DNA from: Annona cherimola
Taxonomy: Eukaryota; Streptophyta; Magnoliopsida; Magnoliales; Annonaceae
Reading direction: 5' to 3'
NCBI GenBank assembly: GCA_030490835.1
Contig: CM059973.1
Span: forward strand, 49,294,008 to 49,358,007
Length of the DNA stretch: 64,000 bases
The notes beneath the pieces are model-generated. The model was not told the DNA's origin and ran no database searches. It saw only the letters and a program-made list of their open reading frames with translations. Position 1 is the stretch's first letter, and every line of letters starts with the position of its first letter. Positions 11,522 to 21,754 of this stretch are shown here, piece by piece. The position numbers and the translations under genes were made by a program.

Positions 11522-11798
11522 CAAGTCGAACTTGAGGTCGACTTCGTCTACGACTTCACCCAAGTCGCAACTGGAGTTGACTTCGTTTGCGACTTCGGTA
11601 TCTTTCTCTCCCAAATTCAACTCTGGAGAGATTTTGGCATCTGAAGTCGATGTTGGAGTCGACTTCGTTTGCGACTTGGCTTCCCAAGTCGCAAGTGGAG
11701 TCGACTTGGCTTGCGACTTCACCTGCTCTTCTTCCATTTTCAACTCTGGACAGATTTGGCTCCATGAAGTCGATGTTGGAGTCGACTTGAGGAACGAC
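11522..11798. repeat. Palindromic GTCGACTT array, distal cluster of D
   Basis: Further units of the same type as 10993-11166, at about 600-880 bp upstream of the TATA box. They are separated by sequence resembling ttcaactctggagagatttgg that itself occurs twice (about 11618 and 11740). Confidence 0.75.
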
Positions 11799-12100
11799 TT
11801 GGCCTTCCATACTTTATTTTCTTCAAATGTATATCCCTTAAACATTTCCACAAACGTGTTAGTAGCCAAGACTTACTCAAATTGATTTGTTAATCATCAA
11901 AACATAGATTTAGCTTGTTTTCCACATATTTTCAACAGGCTCCAGTCAGGCAGCTGTATAATTGGGGCAGTGGTCAAAGCTTCTTTTAACCTGCAAAATG
12001 AATTTAAACAGTCATCAGAAAAATTAAATTTTACATCATGATTTAGCAGGTTAGTCAGTGGCTTAGAAATTTTAGAAAAATCTTTAATGAATCGTCGATA

Positions 12101-13250
12101 GAAACCGACATGTCCCAGGAAACTCCGAATTCCTTTGACCGAATTAGGTGGCGGTAGTTTTTTAATGACTTCTATTTTCGCCCGTTCAACCTTAACACCT
12201 CTACTTGAATAAATGCCCTAATACAATTCCTTCCTGTACCATGAAATGACATTTTTCCCAATTTAAAACCAGGATGGTTTCTTCGCATCTCTATAAAACC
12301 TTAGATAGGTTAGACAAGCATGATTCAAATGTAGTGCCATAAACAGAAAAATCATCTATAAATACCTACATTATGTGTTCAATGTAATTAGAAAATATGA
12401 CCATCATGTATCGTTGAAAAGTGGCAGGTGCATTACAAAGACTGAAAGGCATGCGTCTGTATGCAAAAGTGTCGTATGGATAGGTGAAAGTGGTTTTCTC
12501 TTGATCCTGTGGGTGAATAGGAATCTGAAAGTAGCCAGAGTAACCATCCAAATAGCAAAAGTAAGAGTGATTGGCAAGTCGTTCAAGCATTTGATCAATG
12601 AAAGGCAAAGGAAAATGATCCTTTCGGGTGGAAATATTTAATTTGCGATAATCAATGCACGTGCGCCAACCTGTGACTGTCCTCGTGGGTATAAGTTCAT
12701 TTTTATCATTTTTCACGACAATCATACCGCCTTTCTTGGGTACCACATGTACTGGGCTTAACCAACTGCTATCAGAAATAGGGTAGATGATTCCGGCATC
12801 AAGAAGTTTTAAAATTTCCTTCTTCACCACTTCTTTCATGTTTGGATTCAGACGCCTTTGAGGTTCAATGCTTGTCTTACAATTTTTCTCCATTAGAATT
12901 CTGTGCATGCATAGAGAAGGACTAATACCAGGTAGGTCATTAATGCAGTAGCCAATTGCCTTCCTATGTCTTCCTAGTATAGTTAATTGTTCATTAGATT
13001 GAGATTCAGAAAGATTTGCATTGATTATGACTGGATAAGTATCATTTGGGCCAAGAAATGCATACCCAAGATTTTTATGAAGAGGTTTGAGTTCTACCTT
13101 TGGTGCTTCTTCCTTTGTTTTTGTCGAGGGAAAGGAATTGAAGTCTATATCCAGCTTCCCAGGAGATGAGTCGGCAGCAGGTGAGATAAAAGGGCTTCTA
13201 TCCAAGAGAGCTGCACAAGCAAACAGTTCAGGGTTATCATTTTCAACAGT
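12101..13250 (-). pseudogene. Element C reverse transcriptase (Athila type)
   Basis: The minus strand carries the conserved RT blocks in order: LLDAGIIYPISDSSWLSPV with VHVVPKKGG, TGWRTCIDYRKLN, HFPLPFIDQMLERLA, YCYLDGYSGYFQIPI (first catalytic Asp), FAYRRMPFSLCNAPATFQR, then VFIDDFSVYG (catalytic Asp pair) at about 12330-12362. A TAG stop directly precedes the VFIDDFS block. Downstream of it (12100-12330) the frame is interrupted further. One frame runs from about 14831 to 12366 with only in-frame stops, so gag and pol are in one frame in this lineage. Non-functional. Confidence 0.9.
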
Positions 13251-13877
13251 TGCACTCTGAATGATACATACCTCTATCGGGTCATCCTTTTCTTCGATCG
13301 GCAAAGGGTTGATGACGTCGACCCGCAGACAAGAGTTATCGGTTGATAGGTTCTTTTTTGCCTCAGAAAGGTTAAATTCAACCTTTTCATCTCCAACTGT
13401 CAGTGAGAGTCGACCATTCTTGACGTCTATGATGGCTCCAGCAGTGGCTAAGAAAGGTCGTTCGAGAATGATTGGAATTTGGCGATCCTCCTCCATGTCG
13501 AGGACTACAAAGTCGATTGGGATGAACAATTTGCCGACTTTTAAGGGAACATCTTCAAGGATGCCGACTGGGAATTTGATTGATCGGTCGGCCAGTTAGA
13601 GAGACATAGACATTGGTTTTAGATCACCCATGTTCAGTTTTTTACAGATGGAGAGTGGGATAAGACTTACACTGGCTCTGAGATCATATAGTGCTTTGCT
13701 GATTTTGACATTCCCAAGAGCACATGGAATGGAGAAGCTTCTAGAGTCCTTTAGCTTCTCAGGTAACTTGTTCTGCAAAATAGCGCTGCACTCCTCAGTG
13801 AGTGAAATGGTTCCGTACTCCTCGAGTTTTCTTTTGTTGGATAGCATATCCTTGAGAAATTTTTCATAAGCTGGCAT
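13251..13877 (-). pseudogene. Element C protease domain
   Basis: Aspartic protease region of the polyprotein. The active-site stretch reads ALYDLRASVSLIPLS, where Athila proteases usually have D-L-G-A-S, so the conserved glycine after the catalytic Asp-Leu is Arg here. Before it lies the conserved FLKDMLSNKRKLEEYGTISL region, and after it FVVLDMEEDRQIPIILERPF. An in-frame stop at about 13593-13595 separates the two halves. The Gly to Arg change alone should inactivate the enzyme. Confidence 0.82.
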
Positions 13878-15598
13878 TTAGGAAAGCATGTCAATGAAAG
13901 GAACATTTATTTACAGGTTTTTGAGAGTAGAAACAAACTTCTCGAACTGCTTTTGGAGCTTAGCCTGTCGTTGCCTTTGTGGGAAGGGGAGAGGAGTCTG
14001 GTAAGGAGGTGGTGGTACATATGGCTTCTCCACCACTGGTTCTGGTTGTGGCTCCTCTTCTTACTTCTTTTCCTGCTCGGCATCCTTTTCTGTGACCATT
14101 TGAGGTGGGTCGAGCTGCTTTCCACTCCGCAAGGTAACCACCTGCACCTGCTCCCTAGGGTTTACTTCAGGTTGGCTAGGGAGTTTGCCCTGGTTTCTTT
14201 GGGATGAGGTTGTGGCATTTTGAGCTATTTGATTTTCAAGCAACTTGATGTGGGTTTGCATTTGGTTTATTCTTTCATCATTTTTTTTGAGCATTAGAAT
14301 GATTTTTTCGAGCATGGACTCAATGGGTTGTGCTTGAGGTGGTGCAGGTAAGGCTTGTTGGGTTTGATATGAAGGATGGTTCAATGATTTTCTAAGGAAA
14401 CCAGGTGCCTTATTATTTTGAGAAAAATTTTGGGTGTTCGACTGGTTTGCCTAAGAGAAATTGAGGTGGTTCCTCCATCCAGGATTGTAAGTAATAGAGT
14501 AAGGGTTACCATATGTGCGAGTATCATATTGGTTGTTGATTGCATTAGCTTGCTCGCCTATGGTGTTTTTAATGGCAAAACTACACTCAGTTGTGTAGTG
14601 TGAAGCTGCACAGATTTCACATGAGATGTGTCCAGAAGGAGATGCATTCTGGTCCTTGGATTCCTGATTCTTTTGCTGCAAAATTTTATCAAGTTTATCA
14701 TGTATAGCATGTATGGATTCGATATCATATACATTTTCTGGCCAAGAGTTTTCTCGGACATCGCCGTACTGAGAATCATAAAGAGCTAAGTCATCGAGGA
14801 GTTTGAGAGCCTCCTCATCAGTGAGTCGCATGAATCGGCCACCAGCGACTGAATTGACAGTGCTTCAGCTAGGTCGATCGAGTCCATTAAAATTTTTTTC
14901 AATAATATCTCCTTGCAAGATGCAATGATGAGGGCACTTGCGCTGCAGATCTTTCATCCTCTCCCACGCAACATAGGGTTTCGCCATCTTTTTGGATGAA
15001 CTGATTGATCTCGTCTCTAATTTTCCTGGTTTTATTTGGTGGAAAGAATTTTTCCAGGAATGCAGTAGAAAGCTCATCTCATGTGTTGAAAGTGTCGGGC
15101 GGCATAGAATAGAACCACTCGCTTGCCCTATCTCGAAGAGGAAATGGGAAAAGCTACAGACGAATTACCTCACATGGGATGTTTTGCACCCTGGACTGTG
15201 TTGCACAACTGTAGGAACTTAGTGATGTGTACAGTTGGGTTTTCAGAGGGTAGTCCTGTGAATTGGTCCTGTTGAACCATCCGGATAAGACCGGAATTTA
15301 GTTCAAAATTTCTTCCATCGATCTCTGGTTCAACTATGCATGATCGGAATCCACGAGGGTTCGGGCGATTCCGATCGCTAAGAGTCATCCTTCTTGGAGG
15401 AGCGTTATTCTCGGTCTGGCCTTCTTCCTGCTCTTGATGTGGCGGGTTTGGATTGTTGCGTTCCGCCATGGTGTTTTCAGAATTTTGTTGCTGTTTATAG
15501 TCACGAATTCTTCTCCTAAGAGAACGTTTAATCTCAGGGTCAGCAACAAAGAGTTTTTCAGCTAGTTGTTTTGCAAAGTTTAGGGTATGTGGGTGCAT
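13878..15598 (-). pseudogene. Element C gag (Athila type)
   Basis: The N-terminal part (15170-15598) carries MVQQDQFTGLPSENPT and ITKFLQLCNTV, the capsid core of Athila gag. The capsid continues in another frame near 14865-15000 (AWERMKDLQRKCPHH), then in a third from 14831 (LTDEEALKLLDDLALYDSQY) through a CCHC-like knuckle, CEICAASHYTTEC (about 14590-14630), to ERINQMQTHIKLLENQIAQ and VVTLRSGKQL (about 14130-14290). In-frame stops occur near 14450, 14060, 13905 and 13878. At least two frameshifts separate the first three pieces. Gag forms the particle that packages the RNA; this copy could not. Confidence 0.85.
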
Positions 15599-15677
15599 AT
15601 AAAGATTAACTAGCTAGTTTAGAATAATAAAAAAATAAAGAAAGTATCTAAAAATAAAATTTAAAGTAATGCCGAAT

Positions 15678-15695
15678 TCCCCGGCAATGGCATCA
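15678..15695 (-). promoter_or_regulatory. Primer binding site of C (tRNA-Asp type)
   Basis: The minus strand reads TGATGCCATTGCCGGGGA, 7 nt inside the 5' LTR. The Athila consensus complementary to tRNA-Asp is TGGCGCCGTTGCCGGGGA, so 15 of 18 positions agree. First-strand DNA synthesis would be primed here. Confidence 0.85.
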
Positions 15696-16752
15696 AAATA
15701 CTTGTTCGCAATCTCACCGCAAGTGCACGGGTCGTAGATTGTAGTATACAAATTATCTATCCACAAGGAATTCAGGACTATAAATTTTGCTTTAAAACAC
15801 TTTCATGTCGGATATGCAGAGAATATACAAAAATAAAATAGAAAAATGGGGAGAAAATATAATTAATAAAAGGGAAAGGAAATAAACAAAATGGGAAGAG
15901 AAAATTGCAAATTAGAATAAGTAGAGAAAACAAGAGTGCAAATACCTAGAGTGTAGGATTTCACATGCGTCTTTTGCAACAGGTAGTGGTATAATAATTT
16001 AATCTGGATATTGTTTGTTAAAGGAGAACAAATCCTAATTTATCCTTGCACCTTCTCTCGAAACCTACAAGGCGTACCCTAATTTTCTTAACCACCCATT
16101 CTCATGGGATTAAGTTAATTAGAATCCATTAAGTTCTGTGGTTTGTTCATGGAATTCTTCAAGGTCATCATGCCTATTCTCATGGTCTTAGATTTCCAGG
16201 TTTAATATCTTGATTATCGTATATTAGGTTTCCACCTCTCGGTTCCATCGCCTAATATATGGAATCATGCCAAAGTACGGGCCCATGCACAAAGCAAGCA
16301 TAAAAATCACAAGATATTAAATTAACAACAATATCAATAATAAATGAATTAAAAATCCACACCACGCTACATTGTACACATGCTACGTCCTAAACCCTAA
16401 ATTTACGGCTTAGCCGAGCATATTTAAGTCCAAAATAAAATTCAAATTCAAATCCATCTTAAAGAATACAATTAAAATTAAAAGGAGAAAATATAGAAAA
16501 GCTTATTGGATTGAAGCCCTGATGGTGTGTCAGCCGCTCCACGTAACTCGCTAGTCCGCCTCTTGCCTGTGCTCTCCGCCTTACTCTCTCTCTTTTCTTT
16601 CTCTAATTTCTGCCCATATTTCTTTGTCTGCTGCTCCGGAATTTTCTTCTATGGAATGCTTTCTTTTCCTGGAATTCTCTGACGGAATTCTTTATGCTGC
16701 TCGTTAGAATCTTCTGGTCCGGAATGCCTTTTTTAAATCATTCTCTTTGCTG

Positions 16753-16762
16753 CTTTTTATAG
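16753..16762 (-). promoter_or_regulatory. TATA box, 5' LTR of C
   Basis: The minus strand reads CTATAAAAAG. The nearest upstream CACGTG lies about 140 bp away. This would be the promoter of the element's genomic RNA. Confidence 0.6.
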
Positions 16763-16897
16763 CTGAAGACTGCACATAAGTGGGCCCCATTTATTCAACG
16801 CAATTCACGCAATGGAGCACGTTGGTTGCTATTGTTGCTTGGTCGCGTGTTTGCTGGATGATAAATGGGCATGGGGCCCATCACTCTAAATGGTGTT

Positions 16898-17795
16898 CAC
16901 GTGAATTTTGCAATAGGTATTGATGTGGCATTTAAATAATGGGCAGCTGATTTTTGAATGTATTCTCGTGACTTGCTGATGACTTGATTATTTAAAAATC
17001 TAGATGGATGAACGGTGTAGATTAAATCTGCTATGCTGTAATTTCAGGTCTAAAAATGGACGGTTGGATTGTGGATAAAAATGTAGATTTCCGCATGGGC
17101 CCACTTAAATGGACGGTGCTGATTTATGCGGATTGGATTTGGTTTTTGGACGGTTGTAAATTGGATGGACGGCTGCTGGATGTTGCATTTATTTGTGGGC
17201 CACAAATTCACATGAACGCTGCTGGTTGATAAATGGCTTGGCTGGACAGCTTGGATTTTATATTGCTGGAATTAATATATGTTGCAATGGCTGATCACAT
17301 GCATTTGGTGGACAGATATATTGCTGCTGTTTTAAATACTTACATGCATCATGGCAATTTAATGGGCACCTTGGTCACGTGATGTGCTGGATTTTAGTGG
17401 GTCCACTGCATGGGCAGATGATCACGTGAATTTGGTGTTGGGGTCCATCAATGGTTGCTGCTGCTTGGCCGTTGCTGATTTGTGGGGTCCATCAATGGCT
17501 GCTGCTTGATCACGTGAAATGGACAGTGGTGATTGCGCTGAAATTCTGGTGGGGCACACATAAAATTCTGCTGGATATTAGTGGGGTCCATTGCATGAAT
17601 CAATAAACAGCTAGTTGTTGGTCACGTGATGGGCAGCTTGTGGTTTTGGACGGCTGGATGCAAAAATTGCTGCCATTTTGATATTATATAAAAAATCTGG
17701 ATGGACGTCTGAAATTTAATAAATGGACAGCATGGTGAGATATAAATGGGTTGCTTGGTTTTTTTAATGGTGCTGGAAAAATCAGATATCACGTG
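16898..17795. promoter_or_regulatory. Six G-box (CACGTG) sites in U3 of C
   Basis: CACGTG occurs at 16898-16903, 17376-17381, 17423-17428, 17511-17516, 17623-17628 and 17790-17795, each within a TCACGTGA context. The same six sites are kept in the 3' LTR (5526 region to 6324 region). G-boxes are known plant bZIP/bHLH binding sites; their action here is inferred. Confidence 0.7.
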
Positions 17796-19324
17796 AATGG
17801 CTAGCTTGAATTAATGGGCTGCTTGATAAATGGACGTGGATGCTGAATTTCTGATGGTCGGTGTGGGCATTTAAAAAAAATGGGCAGCTTGGATAAATGC
17901 ATTGTTGGCTTTTGGACAGCAGCATTTGAATTGAACGGTGCTGATTTTTGCATACTTTGGACGGTGATGAATTGTTGGAAATAATCTGGACGGACAGATT
18001 TGGTATTGGATGTTTGGTTTTATGATTTTCTGATGGATTTTTCTAAAACCAAAAATCTGGACGTGATCTGGCCATTGATGATTTGTGGGGCCCATTCTCG
18101 AATTTGCATGATCTGGATAAAAATATTTAAATAATTAATTGATGAAATTAATAAATGGGTCACCAATATGAAATTAATTCAAATCCATTTGATTTTATGA
18201 CAACAACTAGAAAAGAATATAATTTCAAGTCAAAAGATCACAAAAATTATATAAATAACTTGAAATTAATATTTAATGCCCAAAAGTTGCAAAGCCACAT
18301 TTTAAACCAAATTTCTCATTAAACTCAATTAATTACCTACCAAATTGGTATAAAATATCCATAAAATATATTACCAATTTCCAATTAACAGAGTTTCACC
18401 CCAACCAACCACTACTTATATTTTACTTTGGCCTTAGTCTTCAAAACCAAGCCAAGTAGCTTAATACAACAAGAAATGGTTAGAATAAAGATATCTACAC
18501 TTTAAAATTTGTGTAGAGCAATTGAAGCACCTGAGCAGACTCTTGAGAATTCAAGGGAGATAAGAAGTTGAATCCCTTGTAGTGGACTTGAGAGTCTCTC
18601 TTTGAAAATCAGTAAATGTACTCTTTAATATTGTAAGATGGCAGGTTGTAGATTAATGAATGCTCTAATTGACTCTCATATCTTCTCTTGACGTTTTTTA
18701 AATAGTTGAGGGGAAACTTGAACATTAGAGAATAAGTTGTGCGAATAAATGTGCAAACCTTCAAAAAATTTTGATTATTATGACTCAAGTTGCATTTGCA
18801 CTCGATTTAGGTTTGCGACTTCACCCAAGCCACAGGTTGAATGGACTTGGTTTGCAACTTTAGTCTTCCAATTTCTTCCAGAATGTTATTCTTCAACTTT
18901 CACTCTTCAAGTTCCATTTTGAGTCAACTTAAACTTAAGATGATAAATCTCAAACTTCTCATATAATTTCACACTTATAAGTATAAAAATGTTGATTAAA
19001 TGCAGGTTTTAATTGACATTTTGTGAAAATTATATTTTTCATGAAATTTCTAATTTTCCTATAAAATGTGTCATTTTGCAATATTTTTTAAAAATATAAA
19101 ATTCTGAAGTTAATTATACATGATAAATAGGCTAAAAAAATTAACATTGAAACACTATTAGCATAATTTAGCAAATTTTAATTGGGTAAATTATACATAT
19201 GTATGATTATAATTATATTTTAAATAAGGGGTCCAAAGTAAGCCACCATTTGATGTTGAGAACAGTGAATTAATTACAAAATACAAATTACATACATAAA
19301 TAAAATTAAAAAAAGTCAAAATTA

Positions 19325-19419
19325 AATAGAAAATATTTTTAGCTTTTTGAAATTAGCTAAAAATTGAACGCTAAAAGTTTATTGGAAAGCTTATTGAAAA
19401 GCTAAAAATATTTTCTATT
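19325..19419. repeat. Perfect 23 bp inverted repeat inside E
   Basis: Arms 19325-19347 (aatagaaaatatttttagc followed by tttt) and 19397-19419 are exact reverse complements around a 49 bp loop. The related LTR L does not show this hairpin at the matching position. Confidence 0.85.
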
Positions 19420-20017
19420 TTTGAATATTTTAATTTTCATTTTTTAATGCATTTGTATGAGGTAAATTGCACCACTGGAACACCAAGTCTTGTGCTCCTT
19501 CTCAAGTTCGTATCCCTCAAATCAAGGAATCCCCTTAACCGGCCAAGCAACAATAAGAAAATTCAGTAGCTTCCATTAAGCCAATCAGCCTAACCCCTAC
19601 TAACCGATCCATGGCAAACCTTTGCTGGATAGCAAAATCACACGACCAGCCATGGCCCACCAAGCACTCCATCACCAAAGCAGCAGTGGAAATGAATTCC
19701 TTTAGCCAGTAGTTTATCAGAGCATCTAAAATTCTTTTGCCCAACTCAACCACTCTCATCAAAAGCAGTTGTTATCCATTTCCAAAATGTGATGAATTTT
19801 AAGAGCAAGGTGGTTACGAAATCATAGCACCAATTGTAGCAAGGGAAGGATAATTCAACAGCCTCCTATTGCAGATCCTCTTTGCATCCAAAGAAGCAGC
19901 CAAAATTACTTCCTCCCACAGTTCTTCTCACTTTTCCATGGCAAGCAGTTGAAAGCTAAAAACCAAAAGAAGAGTCCCACATCGATGGGATGAGAAATCA
20001 GCCCTCTCATTCCCATC

Positions 20018-20026
20018 TATAAAAAA
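20018..20026 (+). promoter_or_regulatory. TATA box of insert E
   Basis: The plus strand reads ctataaaaaa, about 1.08 kb from the insert start. The related LTR K has tataaaaggg at 53801 in the matching context. Confidence 0.5.
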
Positions 20027-21241
20027 AAAGGTCCCTCATGTCTCCCAAACACACAACACAACACAACACAACCTCTACCCACCTCTTGGGTGGGGCATGC
20101 CTCTCATTGAGTGGGCCATGCAATAAAAGTCCTATGGTGGACATCCGCTCTTCACTTTAATTTTTATTTCTTTTTTCTTTCTAGTTTATTTTCAATGTTT
20201 TGCAGTGGTTAAATTTGCAATTTTAATTTTTAACTTAGATTTACTAATTATTATTTCCTACTTTGGAATTTTAAATTAAATTTAACACATTTTCATTTAC
20301 TGTTTTCATAATTTAAATTTTATTTCTGCATTCCTTTATTTTCTTTCTTAGTTTAGATTTAATTTAAGTTATTGTTAGTTAATTGCACTTTCTTTTATCT
20401 TTTTTTTATTACAACTAAATTTCAAACAATTCAAAACCTTATCGCCTTTCTGTGGATTCGACCTAACTCACCATTATTCTACTCTACCACATGGTGTTAG
20501 CTTTAACATGTTTCGGTTAATTTAATTAAATTAGTGATCATAGTGCTCTTAATGACAAGCACTTGGTCTACATCAAGACTTCACCCAAGTCGCATGAACT
20601 CAACTTGAGCTTTGATTCCACTATATGTTGAGATACTTTCTTCTTTTGGTCTTCTTTTATTCAAGTCTTGCTCCTATTTTGATTCCATGTGAGGCTTAAC
20701 TCAAGTCATAAGTGAAATCGACTTGGGGTGTGTGACTTCACTCCTGATACTTAGCCAAATTTTCATCTTCTCAGAACTCGGAGTCTCAGAGTCTAAGTTA
20801 ACTTCCTATCCGAGTTTTCCCAAGTCACGAGTGAAGTCAACTTAGGTGACGACTTAACTTTTCAAGAGCTTCAATCAAAGAAATCTTTAGTCGCCTAAAG
20901 CACTCCAAGACGCATGTGAAGTCGACTTCTATTGCAACTTCAACCAACTCACAGGCTAAGTCGACTTAGGCACAAATCAACTATCGAAACTTCATCTTTT
21001 TCATTATGATTCAGGAGGATCATTTCAAATCGCTTATGAAGTTGACTTGGGTAAAAACTTGACCCAAATCAATGCTAAGGTCGACCTGACTTTGCAACTT
21101 GAGCTGTTTTTTCTTAGCATTTCAAAATTCTAACTTCAAACATAGAGTCATACACATCAGTAACCTTAATATTCTCAAATTTTCTTGTTAACCATCAAAA
21201 CTTTGGTGTGCCTTGATTTGCAACTTATTTGGTTGAGTTCA

Positions 21242-21256
21242 TAATCTCTCCTTTTT
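21242..21256 (-). promoter_or_regulatory. Polypurine tract of B (LTR-adjacent)
   Basis: The minus strand reads AAAAAGGAGAGATTA directly next to the 3' LTR. It is the counterpart of AAAAAGGGGAAGAT in element G (40318-40331). This sequence type is known for Sireviruses. Confidence 0.7.
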
Positions 21257-21754
21257 CTATGATTGAAAAAACCAATTTGAGATTAATTTTTTCTTTATCA
21301 TAAGCCATAATAGTAAACTTTGAAATTTAATTTCCTTATTTAGAATTTATGTTTATAGATTTATATTTGACAATTTCAATACATTTCCATCCTCAATTCA
21401 GGTTCTTTTAATATTGTTTTGCTATCATAGTGTGTTGTGATTAAAAAACTATCAATTTATATAATATGCATATATGTAATGAACTTTACATTGCATTCAT
21501 CCAATACTTCAATTTGCACAAGATTCATTTAATACAAAGCATTTATTCAATGTAAGAGAGATGACATAATAAAGATCTCAAAAATTTTCATAATATTTTA
21601 TTTCATCTCATAACTAGGTTTTCTCACAAAATGTTCAAGATTACCCTATACATTCTATCCATCCTAAGAAAAATCTCTCAAAGACTCAAAACTCCTCAAA
21701 CTAAACCATCTCCACCTTTTTGGTAATCATCAAAAAAAGATATCAATGGAATGC
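21257..21754 (-). other. B: non-coding between extra ORF and 3' LTR
   Basis: An AT-rich spacer. It contains a second polypurine-like copy at 21706-21721 (minus strand AAAAAGGTGGAGATGG), just downstream of the extra ORF, matching the arrangement in element G (40581-40593). No gene is seen. Confidence 0.55.

Larger units (their letters stand above)
10271..11937 (-). mobile_element. D: 1667 bp solo LTR of the G copia family
   Basis: Begins TGTTGGTCCCGAG and ends TTTTCAACA, with a perfect 5 bp duplication ggctc (10266-10270 and 11938-11942). It matches the LTRs of element G (38620-40317 and 47589-49276) at both ends and in the middle. No internal region is present. The orientation is minus, as in G. 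It holds two clusters of palindromic GTCGACTT units (10993-11166 and 11522-11798), both upstream of the TATA box. The insertion disrupts RNase H of element C, so it is younger than C. Confidence 0.93.
9802..12100 (-). pseudogene. Element C RNase H, split by solo LTR D
   Basis: The minus strand from 12100 reads into KEALTTAPIIQLPDW (about 11943-11990), is cut by LTR D (10271-11937), and resumes as [20 protein letters not shown]. It then runs through [33 protein letters not shown] and [12 protein letters not shown] to about 9880. The catalytic residues D (CDASD), E (TEKELL), D (YTDH) and the final D (VADHLSR) are all visible. This domain degrades the RNA template during reverse transcription. 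The reading frame 9802-10293 is open, but its first codons are derived from the D insert. Confidence 0.88.
4332..18390 (-). mobile_element. Element C: full-length Athila-type Ty3/gypsy, 14.06 kb
   Basis: Seen: two long direct repeats (4332-6920 and 15703-18390) bracket a minus-strand interior and are flanked by the perfect 5 bp duplication gagtt (4327-4331 and 18391-18395). Next to the 5' LTR is a tRNA-Asp-type primer site, and next to the 3' LTR a polypurine tract. Coding order is gag, protease, RT, RNase H, integrase. The protein motifs (VQQ-QF-GLPSE in gag, VEKPYVPPPPYQ before the protease, ILERPFLATAGA after it, YLYKRCGDGLIRRCVP before integrase) are characteristic of the Athila lineage as I know it. 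Solo LTR D interrupts RNase H. All genes carry stops. Confidence 0.93.
15703..18390 (-). repeat. 5' LTR of element C (2688 bp)
   Basis: Ends ...ttaaca at 18390, followed by the duplication gagtt, and begins tgttcgcaatctc. In minus orientation, U3 runs from 18390 to the TATA box at 16753-16762. U3 carries six CACGTG palindromes (16898, 17376, 17423, 17511, 17623, 17790) and many ggacgg(t) words. It contains about 140 bp (17066-17204) that the 3' LTR lacks. Confidence 0.92.
18941..20575 (+). mobile_element. E: LTR-like insert (about 1.64 kb) in 3' LTR of B
   Basis: Interrupts the B LTR between the words acttaaactt and gacttcaccc, which are nearly adjacent in the intact 5' LTR. It starts TGATAAATC and ends TACATCA. 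Plus-strand LTR features are a TATA box at 20018-20026, a downstream leader with an ACAAC microsatellite (about 20050-20072), and tgtggattcgacc (20450-20463), a motif common near plant LTR 3' ends. Its end (cttaatgaca... ggtctacatca) matches the end of K, and its middle (tgcacca... gtgctcc) matches K and L. The flanks taaga/agact are not a clean duplication, so the exact ends are uncertain. Confidence 0.6.
4019..21241 (-). repeat. 3' LTR of element B, in three pieces
   Basis: Pieces 4019-4331, 18396-18940 and 20576-21241 together match the 5' LTR at 29193-30666. Examples are the start (gagttatgtgtt against aagttatgtgttt) and the end (gccttgatttgca... ggttgagttca against ggttgggttca). Element C and insert E separate the pieces. 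The degenerate caagtcgca / gtcgactt units seen in the G-family LTRs are also present here, heavily mutated. Confidence 0.78.

Noticed and set aside
10993..11798. CRISPR-like array (regular short palindromic repeats with spacers)
   Set aside because: Plant retrotransposon context. Units diverge, spacers are near-identical rather than unique, and the same arrays recur in other LTR copies.
11468..11885. Open frames of up to 133 codons on both strands
   Set aside because: Same reason: the distal palindrome array of LTR D lacks stop codons by composition. No family match.
19535..19762. 75-codon open frame on the minus strand
   Set aside because: It lies antisense inside LTR-like insert E upstream of its TATA box. 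No recognisable domain.
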